A stretch of DNA of 16,902 bases from an uncultured bacterium (GTDB lineage Bacteria; Patescibacteriota; Patescibacteriia; Patescibacteriales; UBA12465): the NCBI GenBank assembly GCA_937983635.1, contig CALJZR010000055.1, forward strand, positions 1-16,902, in the 5' to 3' direction. Position 1 is the first letter of the stretch. Every line of letters starts with the position of its first letter. The position numbers and the translations under genes were made by a program. Below the pieces are notes generated by a model. The model was not told the origin of the DNA. It saw only the letters and a program-made list of their open reading frames with translations, and made no database searches. Below, one piece after another: positions 1 through 7,244 of this stretch.

Positions 1-54
1 ACGGCATACGGGCTCGTGATGTGACTGGAGTTCAGACGTGTGCTCTTCCGATCT
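1..54 (+). other. Sequencing adapter remnant (artefact)
   Basis: These 54 bases match the Illumina P7/TruSeq index-1 primer, including the index CGTGAT, with two mismatches just before the index (GGCT where AGAT is expected). They end in the usual GCTCTTCCGATCT. This is library sequence and not part of the organism. Genomic sequence starts at about 55. The matching reverse-oriented copy is at the other end of the contig. Confidence 0.97.
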
Positions 55-61
55 TACTAAT

Positions 62-970
62 ATGGAAAAGGGACAAATTCGCTATAATCCTCTAAATGGC
101 CGCAGTGTCATTTTTGCACCTAAACGCAGCCAACGACCCAACGATATTAAAATAGGAGCCAAAAATACGGCCTGTCCTTTTTGTGAGGAAAGCATTAGCC
201 CTAAACAGATTCTTTCCCAGCTGCCGTCAAAAGGGAAATGGCAGACTGCAGCCATAAAAAATATTTTTCCCGCTTTATCAACCGACAATAAAAATGCCTA
301 CGGCTACCAAGAGATTGTAATTGATAGTAATAAACATTACGAAGACTTTGCAGATTTAAGCCTAAAGCAGATTGAAATGATTCTCTCCCTATTTCAACTC
401 CGCAGTCAGAAACTAAAAAAAGATAAAAAAATTAACTACATTCTCTGCTTTAAAAACCAAGGCGGAGCCGCCGGCGCCTCTTTAAAGCATATTCATTCCC
501 AAATCTTCGCCTCCTCCGTTCTCCCTCCCGATATTATAGACGAAAGGAACCGAGCAGCTCTATACCAAGCAGAAAATAAAAATTGCCCCTTTTGCCAACT
601 TAATACCGAAGAAGAGGGCGGCCCTCGTAATATCTATACCGATAAAAATATAATTGCCTTTACGCCTTTTGCGAGCGAATTTCCCTACGAAGCCTGGATA
701 ATTAGCCGTCGCCACACCGATAATATCTGTTTATTGCGCCCGGCAGAAATAAAATCTTTAGCTAAAGCCTTAAAATTAGTAGCGAGCGGTCTAAAAAATC
801 TAGACTATGACTTTAATTTTTTTACTCATAACGACTTAAATAATCCCCACCAGCATTTTTACTTAAAAATCCAGCCCCGCCCCAATATCTGGGCGGGAGT
901 AGAATTGGGCTCAGGGTTAATAATCAATCCCATCTTCCCTGAAGAAGCCGCTAAACATTATAAAAAATAA
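62..970 (+). CDS. galT: Galactose-1-phosphate uridylyltransferase family protein (GalT-like)
   Basis: A 302-residue member of the GalT branch of the HIT superfamily, which moves UMP (or another NMP) between a nucleotide sugar and a sugar 1-phosphate in the cytoplasm. Visible features are the zinc-type pair C38-P-F-C41, H92 in the region of a further zinc ligand, and the active-site motif H143-I-H145-S-Q147, where the second His is the covalent UMP acceptor in known GalT. A second CPFC lies mid-protein, and a C-terminal HQHFYLKI strand follows. The protein is shorter than E. coli GalT (about 348 aa). An upstream in-frame ATG at 38 lies inside adapter sequence; the ATG at 62 gives the family-typical start MEKGQIRYNPLNGRSV and is chosen. 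Only 7 genomic bases precede it, so any promoter is missing. The next gene starts 1 nt after the stop. Substrate specificity (UDP-glucose/galactose or an ADP-sugar phosphorylase activity) cannot be decided. Confidence 0.85.
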   Translation: MEKGQIRYNPLNGRSVIFAPKRSQRPNDIKIGAKNTACPFCEESISPKQILSQLPSKGKWQTAAIKNIFPALSTDNKNAYGYQEIVIDSNKHYEDFADLSLKQIEMILSLFQLRSQKLKKDKKINYILCFKNQGGAAGASLKHIHSQIFASSVLPPDIIDERNRAALYQAENKNCPFCQLNTEEEGGPRNIYTDKNIIAFTPFASEFPYEAWIISRRHTDNICLLRPAEIKSLAKALKLVASGLKNLDYDFNFFTHNDLNNPHQHFYLKIQPRPNIWAGVELGSGLIINPIFPEEAAKHYKK

Positions 971-971
971 T

Positions 972-3491
972 ATGCCTATACCTAAACTCCAAACTGTATC
1001 CGCCCCTAAAGCCGATTTTTGGCGTAAAGGACAGAAAGATAAAAAAAATAAAAAGAAAACGAAATTAATTCATAAAATTTTAGTGGCCTTAGTAATTCTG
1101 GCCGCACTCGGTCTGCTATCCGCTTTTATTATGGTGGCCTGGATTTCTAGAGACTTACCCAACCCCAATCAACTAATTGACCGCCAAGTAGCCCAAAGCA
1201 CAAAAATCTATGACCGCAGCGGTGAGCATATCTTATATGAAATCCACGGCGAAGAAAAAAGAACTTTAATCAACCTAGATGAAATCCCAGAAAATGTTAA
1301 ACATGCCACCATTGCAATTGAAGATAAAAATTTCTACAAACATGGCGGCTTCAGTATTTGGGCAATGTTTAGAACCATGATTACTAATATAATATACAAC
1401 CGCCGAGCCGGGGGATCGACTTTAACACAACAATTTGTAAAAAATGCGATTTTAAGCTCAGAAAAAAGCTATGTCCGTAAAATTAAAGAAATAATTCTTG
1501 CCCAAAGAATTGAAAAAAAATTTAGCAAAGACGAGGTCTTGCAGATGTACCTTAATGAAATTCCCTACGGTTCCAACGCTTACGGCGTCGAGGCGGCCAG
1601 CCAAAAATTCTTTGGTAAAAGCGTCCGTGAGGTTAATCTGGCTGAAGCGGCCCTTTTAGCCGCTCTCCCGCAATCACCCAGCCGTTACTCACCTTATGGC
1701 CCTAATAAAGATTTATTATTGGGAAGAAAAGATTATATTTTAGACGTCATGGCGGAACAAAACTATATTTCGGAAGCGGAAAGAGATGCGGCTAAGAGTT
1801 TTGAACTTAAATTCGAACGAGCTGAAACCAATATTACTGCCCCCCATTTTGTCATGATGGTAAAAGATATTTTGGCAGAAAAATACGGTGAAACCGAGGT
1901 GGAGCAAGGGGGTTTAAAAATCTACACCACTATCGATTGGGAAAAACAAAAATTTGCCGAAGAAATAATTAAGGAAAAAACGGAAAACTACCAAGAAAAA
2001 TATAACGCTGATAATGCCGCTTTAGTGGCAGTTGATCCTAAAACTGGACAAATTCTAGTTATGGTTGGCTCACGTGATTATTTTAATGAAGAAATTGATG
2101 GCCAAGTTAACGTTGCTAATCGTCCCCGGCAACCCGGTTCTTCCATGAAACCAATTGTTTATGCCGCCTTATTCGAACAGGGCTACACTCCGGACACTAA
2201 GCTCTACGACGTCGTCACTAATTTTTCCACCAATAGCGCCGAGCCTTATATTCCCCATAATTATAACGGCAAAGAATATGGTCCAGTTAGTATTCGCCAA
2301 GCCTTGGCTGGCTCTTTGAATATCCCTGCCGTTAAAGCTATTTATTTAGCAGGAATTAACCAGGTTTTAAACTTAACTGAAAATTTAGGCTACACCACTC
2401 TCAATGATCGGAGCCGCTACGGTCTTGCCCTGGTATTAGGCGGGGGTGAAATTAAAATGATGGAACATGTTAATGCTTATAGCGCTTTTGCGCGCGAAGG
2501 TAAGGTTAATAAAATTGCTCTCATCTTAAAAATTGAAGATAAAGATGGAAAAATTCTAGAAGAATACAAGCAAGAAGAAAGCCGCGCCCTCACTACCGAG
2601 ACTGCCCAAAAAATAAACAGCATTCTCAGCGACAATAATGCCCGTAGCTTCATTTTTGGAGAGAAGAACTGGTTGGTACTCGGAAATCGACCTGTCGCCG
2701 CCAAGACGGGCACTACAAACGACTACAAGGACGCTTGGACTATCGGCTACACCCCTTCATTAGTTGCTGGGGTTTGGGTTGGCAATACTGATAATTCAAA
2801 AATGGGTACTGGTGCTGACGGCAGCGTTGTCGCTGCCCCCATCTGGAATGAATTTATGAAAAGAGCTTTGGGTGATGGCCCGGTGGAAACTTTTAAGCCT
2901 TGGTCTGGGGAAAAAACTGGCAAAGCGGCGATTGATGGTGAGCTAAATTATTCTAAAAAAGTTATTATTGATGTCAGCACCGGCCTTCCCGCGGGAACGG
3001 ATACACCTGAAGAGCTAAAAAATGAAGTAGAAATCTTCAACCATCACTCCATCCTCTACTATGTCAATCGGGAAGATCCGTTCGGACCAGAACCAGGAGC
3101 GGACTCTAATGACCCTCAATTCAATCTTTGGGAAAGCGCTGTCAAAGAATGGGCAAAAAAAAATAATCAACTATCAACCGAAGAATTAATTAATAATGCA
3201 GAATTAGTAAAGCCAGAAAATAAACCAACAATAAAAATTGAAAGCCCTGAAGAAGGGTCGGCAATTAACCAAAATATTGTTAAAATTAAAGTAAGCGCTA
3301 GCGCTCCCAGAGGAATAAAAACAATAAAATATAAACTTAACGAATCCACTCTCTTCAGCGATGGCTCTGAAACAGAAATTAATGCCGCTTTAGATAATTT
3401 GGAAAACGGTTATCAAAAAATTACAGCCACCGCCTGTGATGATGTAGGTAACTGCGAAAGCACAACTGTTAATTTTAACTTAGTCAGGTAA
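972..3491 (+). CDS. Class A penicillin-binding protein (bifunctional transglycosylase/transpeptidase, PBP1A type)
   Basis: An 839-residue peptidoglycan synthase that polymerises lipid II and cross-links the stem peptides outside the membrane. A lysine-rich cytoplasmic tail (residues 16-36) precedes one membrane segment (about 36-58). The GT51 glycosyltransferase domain spans about 75-250, with E117 in the EDKNFYKHGG motif as the expected catalytic Glu, then GGSTLTQQ (147-154) and the KIKEIILAQRIEKKFSK and YLNEIPYG motifs. The transpeptidase domain has S390-S-M-K393 (nucleophile motif), S448-L-N450 and K578-T-G580. Residues about 750-839 form a beta-rich Ig-like tail beginning KPTIKIESPEEGS, which is beyond the usual PBP1A core. 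Start ATG lies 1 nt after the galT-like stop, so the two genes are probably cotranscribed and translationally coupled. All catalytic motifs are intact. Confidence 0.96.
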   Translation: MPIPKLQTVSAPKADFWRKGQKDKKNKKKTKLIHKILVALVILAALGLLSAFIMVAWISRDLPNPNQLIDRQVAQSTKIYDRSGEHILYEIHGEEKRTLINLDEIPENVKHATIAIEDKNFYKHGGFSIWAMFRTMITNIIYNRRAGGSTLTQQFVKNAILSSEKSYVRKIKEIILAQRIEKKFSKDEVLQMYLNEIPYGSNAYGVEAASQKFFGKSVREVNLAEAALLAALPQSPSRYSPYGPNKDLLLGRKDYILDVMAEQNYISEAERDAAKSFELKFERAETNITAPHFVMMVKDILAEKYGETEVEQGGLKIYTTIDWEKQKFAEEIIKEKTENYQEKYNADNAALVAVDPKTGQILVMVGSRDYFNEEIDGQVNVANRPRQPGSSMKPIVYAALFEQGYTPDTKLYDVVTNFSTNSAEPYIPHNYNGKEYGPVSIRQALAGSLNIPAVKAIYLAGINQVLNLTENLGYTTLNDRSRYGLALVLGGGEIKMMEHVNAYSAFAREGKVNKIALILKIEDKDGKILEEYKQEESRALTTETAQKINSILSDNNARSFIFGEKNWLVLGNRPVAAKTGTTNDYKDAWTIGYTPSLVAGVWVGNTDNSKMGTGADGSVVAAPIWNEFMKRALGDGPVETFKPWSGEKTGKAAIDGELNYSKKVIIDVSTGLPAGTDTPEELKNEVEIFNHHSILYYVNREDPFGPEPGADSNDPQFNLWESAVKEWAKKNNQLSTEELINNAELVKPENKPTIKIESPEEGSAINQNIVKIKVSASAPRGIKTIKYKLNESTLFSDGSETEINAALDNLENGYQKITATACDDVGNCESTTVNFNLVR

Positions 3492-3504
3492 ACAATAATA
3501 ACAA

Positions 3505-3533
3505 AAAAGAGCCGCAATCACTGCGGCTCTTTT
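3505..3533. terminator. Bidirectional rho-independent terminator
   Basis: A perfect 12-bp stem (3505-3516 with 3522-3533) around a 5-nt loop. Its A-rich and T-rich flanks give a U-tract on either strand. It lies between the convergent PBP gene and dnaN and can serve both. Confidence 0.9.
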
Positions 3534-3542
3534 AATACTTTT

Positions 3543-4664
3543 TTAATTTCTAATCGGCATAACAATATACAAATAGTCAGATTCCTCTGGTGACGAAAGG
3601 GCGCAAGGCGTGTTATTATTAATAACTCTTAAATTAATAAATTCACCCTCATTAATATTAAGGCCGTCAAGGAGATAGCGATAATTAACCGTAATATCGT
3701 TATCCTCACCAGAAACATCCGCGCTTAAATCAATGGAACTCTCCCCACTTTGACCGGAAGAAGAATAAACATTGATTAAGCCCTTTTTAAAAACTAGGGA
3801 AATATCATAGACACCAGTTTTAGAAAAAATAGAAGAAGCTTTAATTGCCCTTAGTAATTCTTGTCTTTTTACATTAGCTTCAGTTTTATACTTATCGGGA
3901 ATAATTTGTTTATAATCCGGATATTGTCCATTAATTAAACGAGAAATTAACTCCACGGAATCTAAGGCAAAAAGAATTTGATTGTCAGATAAGTAGATTT
4001 TTACTAAATCAGACTCAATCGATTGAGCATCAGCACTAAGACCAGAGATAATTCTTAGAATCTCTTGAACGGTGCGCGCCGGCACAATCACTCTGCCGGT
4101 ATTAATATTGCCACCTTTAAGGGAAATTTTTCTTTCAGCTAAACGATAGCTGTCAGTCGCCACCATTGTTAGATGACTTTCACTAAATTCAAATAGGACT
4201 CCGGATAATTCTAAACGGTTGTCATTGTTAGCAACGGCAAAGGCGACGCTATTTAAAGCTTTTCTAAAATCAAAGATATTAAATTCAGAATAATGCTCAC
4301 GATCAATAACAGGAATTAACGGAAACTCTTTAGTAGACTCGCCCTTAATCTTAGTTTTATAATTTTCACATTTTAAAGAGCTCTCATTATCAAGCTCTTT
4401 AAACTCCACTTTTTCTGAAGGAAGAAGATTAACATAGTCGCTAATAATTTTAGCATCAATTGTCGTCTCACCTAATTCTTCAACCTTTCCTCTTAATTGG
4501 TGGGTAATGCCGATTTCTAAATTAGTACTAATCAATTCAATCCCGCTGTCATTTGCTCTAATTAGAATATTATTGAGAATTGGTAAATTTATATTCTTAT
4601 TATTAATGTGACTAACGACGGCGAGTCCCTTTTTTAAATTCTCCTGGAGGCAGATAAATTTCAT
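3543..4664 (-). CDS. dnaN: DNA polymerase III beta subunit (sliding clamp)
   Basis: A 373-residue ring-forming clamp that tethers the replicative polymerase to DNA. The length and three-domain pattern fit the family. The N-terminal stretch runs MKFICLQENLKKGLAVVSHINN...LPILNNILI, the middle domain contains VATDSYRLAERKI (typical of DnaN domain 2), followed by INGQYPDYKQIIP, and the C terminus YLYIVMPIRN is the standard end that borders the partner-binding pocket. It lies downstream of dnaA on the same strand, separated by a 262-bp spacer that has its own promoter. No Shine-Dalgarno motif precedes the ATG; the leader is nearly pure A/T. Confidence 0.97.
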   Translation of the reverse strand: MKFICLQENLKKGLAVVSHINNKNINLPILNNILIRANDSGIELISTNLEIGITHQLRGKVEELGETTIDAKIISDYVNLLPSEKVEFKELDNESSLKCENYKTKIKGESTKEFPLIPVIDREHYSEFNIFDFRKALNSVAFAVANNDNRLELSGVLFEFSESHLTMVATDSYRLAERKISLKGGNINTGRVIVPARTVQEILRIISGLSADAQSIESDLVKIYLSDNQILFALDSVELISRLINGQYPDYKQIIPDKYKTEANVKRQELLRAIKASSIFSKTGVYDISLVFKKGLINVYSSSGQSGESSIDLSADVSGEDNDITVNYRYLLDGLNINEGEFINLRVINNNTPCALSSPEESDYLYIVMPIRN

Positions 4665-4926
4665 ATTTATTATATTATATAATTTATATATATTTTAATA
4701 ATAGTAATAATAAGCTTTGTGGACAAAAATATTTTTGTTATTTTTGTTTCTAATTTTAGTAAAAAATACTTGTTAATTCCACTCTTTAAATGAGGGGGAT
4801 GAAGGTGTACTTACTTGTGTATTTTTTGTTGTGCTGATGGTTAAGTCTCAGTTGAACACTGTTTGTAAACTGCTGGCGAACAAGTTACCCCCGATGATTA
4901 GACATTTTATCCCCAACTTTTACCCA
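4665..4926. other. dnaA-dnaN intergenic region, candidate origin segment
   Basis: A 262-bp gene-free spacer. The dnaN-proximal part (4665-4760) is almost pure A/T, as an unwinding element would be. DnaA-box-like nonamers are TTGTCCACA (minus strand, 4718-4726) and TTATCCCCA (plus strand, 4907-4915), each one mismatch from TTATCCACA; TTACCCCC-like repeats lie at about 4885 and 4919. The dnaA-dnaN spacer is a common oriC location in bacteria. No perfect box is seen, so the assignment is tentative. Confidence 0.45.
4698..4726 (-). promoter_or_regulatory. Candidate dnaN promoter overlapping a DnaA-box-like site
   Basis: On the minus strand TTGTCC (-35, plus-strand 4721-4726) and TATTAT (-10, plus-strand 4698-4703) are separated by 17 nt. 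The -35 overlaps TTGTCCACA (4718-4726), one mismatch from the DnaA box TTATCCACA. The -10 is about 35 bases upstream of the dnaN start codon. The arrangement suggests DnaA could repress dnaN; this is inferred from sequence only. Confidence 0.6.
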
Positions 4927-6318
4927 TTAATATGGGGAGCTGCCAAACAATTGTTTGATTGACTCCATTTCTTGTTTTAACTTTTCGTTTTCATTTTCTC
5001 CCACTTCGTTGCGGATTTTATTATAAGCGTGCATAGCGGTGGTGTGATCCCTCCCCCCCATTTCTTGGCCGATGCTGGGATAAGAGGTGTTTAATTCTTC
5101 CCGAATCAAATAAATGGCAACTTGTCTTGGTCCGACGAGTTCTTTGCGACGGCTATTGCCCGTAATTTCTTTTACACTAATTTCGTAGAAGCGCGCGACC
5201 GCCTCAATAATATCTTTTGGACTCAAAGATTTAGCCTGAAGGCTGGAAACATAATCGCTAAGAGCGTTTTTTACACTTTTTAGAGTAGGAACCGAGTTGT
5301 TTAATTGGTGAATTACAATTACTTTATTTAAAGCCCCCTCCAATTCCCGAATATTGTTTTGGACGTTGTTGGCAATGTAAATCAAAACATCCTTATCTAA
5401 AGGAAAACTTTTTTCAATAGATTTTTTTTCTAAAATAGCAATTTTCGTCTCAACATCTGGTTTTCCTACATCTGCCACCATGCCTGATTCAAAGCGGGAA
5501 ATTAACCTTTTTTCAATAGCGGGGATAGATTTTGGTGGACGATCAGAGGTCATAACGATTTGCTTGTCGCCCTGTTGGAGTTCGTTAAAAGTGTGAAAGA
5601 ATTCTTCCTGAGTACCATCTTTCCCGCCCATAAATTGGACATCATCAACTAAAAGCAAATCAACATTGCGGTACATGTTTTTAAAATCTTTTGCCTTACC
5701 GGTTTGGACGGCTTGGATGTAGTTATTGGTAAATTTTTCACTAGTAGTATAAAGAATTTTATCCGTATGTTTAGCCACTTCATTACCAATCGCTTGTAAT
5801 AAATGAGTTTTACCAAGGCCGACTCCTCCGTAGATGAATAAAGGGTTATACGCTTTGCCTAAATTATTAACAACAGCCCGGCAAGCAGCGTGGGCTAATT
5901 CATTTCCTCTTCCGACTACAAAATTTTCAAAAACATATCTAGGATTAAGTCCAAATCGATTGGAGATATTACCGACATTATTTTTGGTTTCAATGTTTAC
6001 GGGACTAGCTTTAACATTTTCGTTTAACTCAGTTGTAATTTTTGGGGTTATTTCGGCAGGAGCGGCGCGGTGGAGCTCAATTTTGTAAATAATTTCTTGG
6101 AGCTTTTGTTTAGTAATATTTTCTAAAGAGTTTACAATATTCTTATGATATTTTTCTTCCAACCATTTTTTTACAAAAGCGTTAGGCACACAGACAATTG
6201 CTCGGCCATTTTCAAAAGAGGACAGAAAGGTGTCCTTAAACCAAGTCACAAAATTTACCCGGGAAAGATTTATTTCTAATTCTCCTAGGGTTGCCTGCCA
6301 GATTTGTTCATTATTCAT
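4927..6318 (-). CDS. dnaA: Chromosomal replication initiator protein DnaA
   Basis: A 463-residue AAA+ initiator that binds DnaA boxes and opens the origin. Domain I is at the N terminus (IWQATLGELEINLSRVNFVTWFKDTFL), a variable linker spans about 85-120, and the ATPase domain begins near NPRYVFENFVVGRGN. Walker A is GGVGLGKT (164-171), Walker B LLLVDD (221-226), and the arginine-finger region carries KRLISRFESG. Domain IV contains the DNA-binding signature GGRDHTTAMHAYNKI (from about 421), with the RDHTT residues that read the box. The usual DnaA length and complete motifs indicate a functional gene. It diverges from rpmH and precedes dnaN, a standard origin arrangement. Confidence 0.98.
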   Translation of the reverse strand: MNNEQIWQATLGELEINLSRVNFVTWFKDTFLSSFENGRAIVCVPNAFVKKWLEEKYHKNIVNSLENITKQKLQEIIYKIELHRAAPAEITPKITTELNENVKASPVNIETKNNVGNISNRFGLNPRYVFENFVVGRGNELAHAACRAVVNNLGKAYNPLFIYGGVGLGKTHLLQAIGNEVAKHTDKILYTTSEKFTNNYIQAVQTGKAKDFKNMYRNVDLLLVDDVQFMGGKDGTQEEFFHTFNELQQGDKQIVMTSDRPPKSIPAIEKRLISRFESGMVADVGKPDVETKIAILEKKSIEKSFPLDKDVLIYIANNVQNNIRELEGALNKVIVIHQLNNSVPTLKSVKNALSDYVSSLQAKSLSPKDIIEAVARFYEISVKEITGNSRRKELVGPRQVAIYLIREELNTSYPSIGQEMGGRDHTTAMHAYNKIRNEVGENENEKLKQEMESIKQLFGSSPY

Positions 6319-6339
6319 AGGGTAATTTTATATATATTT

Positions 6340-6368
6340 ATTATAGTGGATAAACTCTTGCCCCACAA
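6340..6368 (-). promoter_or_regulatory. Candidate dnaA promoter with overlapping DnaA-box-like site
   Basis: On the minus strand TTGTGG (plus 6363-6368) and a consensus TATAAT (plus 6340-6345) are separated by 17 nt. The nonamer TTATCCACT (plus 6345-6353), one mismatch from a DnaA box, lies in the spacer against the -10. This fits the well-known autoregulation of dnaA, though it is not proven here. Confidence 0.65.
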
Positions 6369-6426
6369 GCTAAGATGATGTTTACAAGGTGTTTATAAGA
6401 AGTGTATAAGTTTTTTATTATAAATA

Positions 6427-6455
6427 TTGACCTTTTAAAAAATTAGTGTTATGTT
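6427..6455 (+). promoter_or_regulatory. Candidate rpmH operon promoter
   Basis: TTGACC (6427-6432), a 17-nt spacer and TATGTT (6450-6455) with an extended -10 TGT just upstream. A TATAAT at 6459-6464 is an alternative -10 but lacks a good -35. It would drive rpmH, rnpA, yidD and yidC. Confidence 0.6.
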
Positions 6456-6485
6456 AGTTATAATTGTTTAATAAATACCCAATTT

Positions 6486-6623
6486 ATGCCCAAAAGAACG
6501 TATCAGCCTAATAAGAAGCGCGCCCAAAAGAAACATGGTTTTTTGAAACGCATGAGCACTAAGGATGGTCGTGATGTTTTAAAGCGCCGCCGGGATAAGG
6601 GCCGCGAGCTTTTGTCGAAATAA
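6486..6623 (+). CDS. rpmH: 50S ribosomal protein L34
   Basis: A 45-codon gene reading MPKRTYQPNKKRAQKKHG and then FLKRMSTKDGRDVLKRRRDKGR, the full L34 signature of a very basic protein that sits in the large ribosomal subunit. Length matches the family (44-47 residues). It lies directly upstream of rnpA, its usual partner, and diverges from dnaA. No clear Shine-Dalgarno motif is present before the ATG. Confidence 0.98.
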   Translation: MPKRTYQPNKKRAQKKHGFLKRMSTKDGRDVLKRRRDKGRELLSK

Positions 6624-6638
6624 TTGGCTTTTTCGCCA

Positions 6639-6980
6639 ATGTTGCCCGGATCTAAAAAATTACACCTGAATAAAGATTTTGACCAAGTTTTTAAAACCGG
6701 CCGTAGCTTCTACGGGCGGTTTTTAGGCGTAAAAGTCCTTAAGAATCAATTAAAAGATCATCGTTTTGCCATCGTTTTAGGGTTAAAGATTGATAAAAGC
6801 GCGGTTAGACGGCATTTTTACAAAAGACGCCTTTTTAATTTAGTCGCCGTGTTTGCTCCCAAATTACCTTTTCCGCTTGATTGTGTTATAATTGCTTTAC
6901 CCGCTCTTAAAGAAGCTAAGGCTGCGGAGCTAAAACAAGAGATTGATTATATTTTCTCTAAGATTAGAGATGTATTATAG
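6639..6980 (+). CDS. rnpA: Ribonuclease P protein component
   Basis: A 113-residue basic protein that helps the RNase P RNA remove tRNA 5' leaders. The chosen ATG at 6639 gives MLPGSKKLHLNKDFDQVFKTGRSF, the family-typical opening; a TTG at 6624, adjacent to the rpmH stop, would add five residues without support. The central basic helix, usually containing RNR followed by a second basic pair, reads A55-V-R-R-H-F-Y-K-R-R64 here, so the RNR core is altered to RRH although the charge is kept. Order rpmH-rnpA-yidD-yidC is the conserved operon; yidD starts 2 nt after the stop. Confidence 0.9.
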   Translation: MLPGSKKLHLNKDFDQVFKTGRSFYGRFLGVKVLKNQLKDHRFAIVLGLKIDKSAVRRHFYKRRLFNLVAVFAPKLPFPLDCVIIALPALKEAKAAELKQEIDYIFSKIRDVL

Positions 6981-6982
6981 TT

Positions 6983-7240
6983 ATGCTGCAAACTATTTCC
7001 CGTTTAATCGGGTTATTGTTAATTAACTTCATTAAACTTTATCAAAAAACTTTTTCTTTTGACCACGGTCCTTTAAAGTTTATGCATCCTCACGGTTTTT
7101 GTCGTTTTTCTCCAACTTGTTCGGACTACGGCATCCAAGCAATTGAAAAGTACGGACCAATTAAAGGGGTGCTAAAAGCCTCTTGGCGGATTCTTCGCTG
7201 TAATCCTTTTAATAAGGGCGGCTACGACCCTCTAAAATAA
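6983..7240 (+). CDS. yidD: Membrane protein insertion efficiency factor YidD
   Basis: An 85-residue member of the YidD (UPF0161) family, a small membrane-associated protein thought to assist YidC-dependent insertion. It has an amphipathic or hydrophobic N-terminal helix (about 5-22) and the family signature C40-R-F-S-P-T-C46-S-x-Y, AIEKYGPIKG, W-R-I-L-R-C73-N-P and the terminal GGYDPLK. All three conserved cysteines are present. The 2-nt gap to rnpA and 4-nt gap to yidC support cotranscription. Confidence 0.95.
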   Translation: MLQTISRLIGLLLINFIKLYQKTFSFDHGPLKFMHPHGFCRFSPTCSDYGIQAIEKYGPIKGVLKASWRILRCNPFNKGGYDPLK

Positions 7241-7244
7241 AAAT

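Larger units (their letters stand above)
6319..6485. other. dnaA-rpmH divergent intergenic region with DnaA-box-like sites
   Basis: A 167-bp A/T-rich spacer. On the minus strand it has TTATCCACT (6345-6353), TTATAAACA (6390-6398) and TTATACACT (6401-6409), one or two mismatches from TTATCCACA and all in the same orientation. It carries the dnaA and rpmH promoters back to back. It is a second candidate origin segment; GC-skew over the genome would be needed to choose. Confidence 0.45.

Noticed and set aside
38..61. Upstream ATG extending the GalT-like protein by eight residues
   Set aside because: It lies within adapter sequence; the ATG at 62 gives the family-typical N terminus.
5834..6088. 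Open frame opposite dnaA, and similar antisense frames opposite the PBP, trxB and MFS genes
   Set aside because: Each lies wholly inside a well-supported gene on the other strand, with no recognisable motifs or own signals.
6624..6638. TTG start for rnpA directly after the rpmH stop
   Set aside because: The extra residues have no family support, and the ATG at 6639 gives the canonical MLP opening. The TTGGC/GCCAA hairpin here is short.
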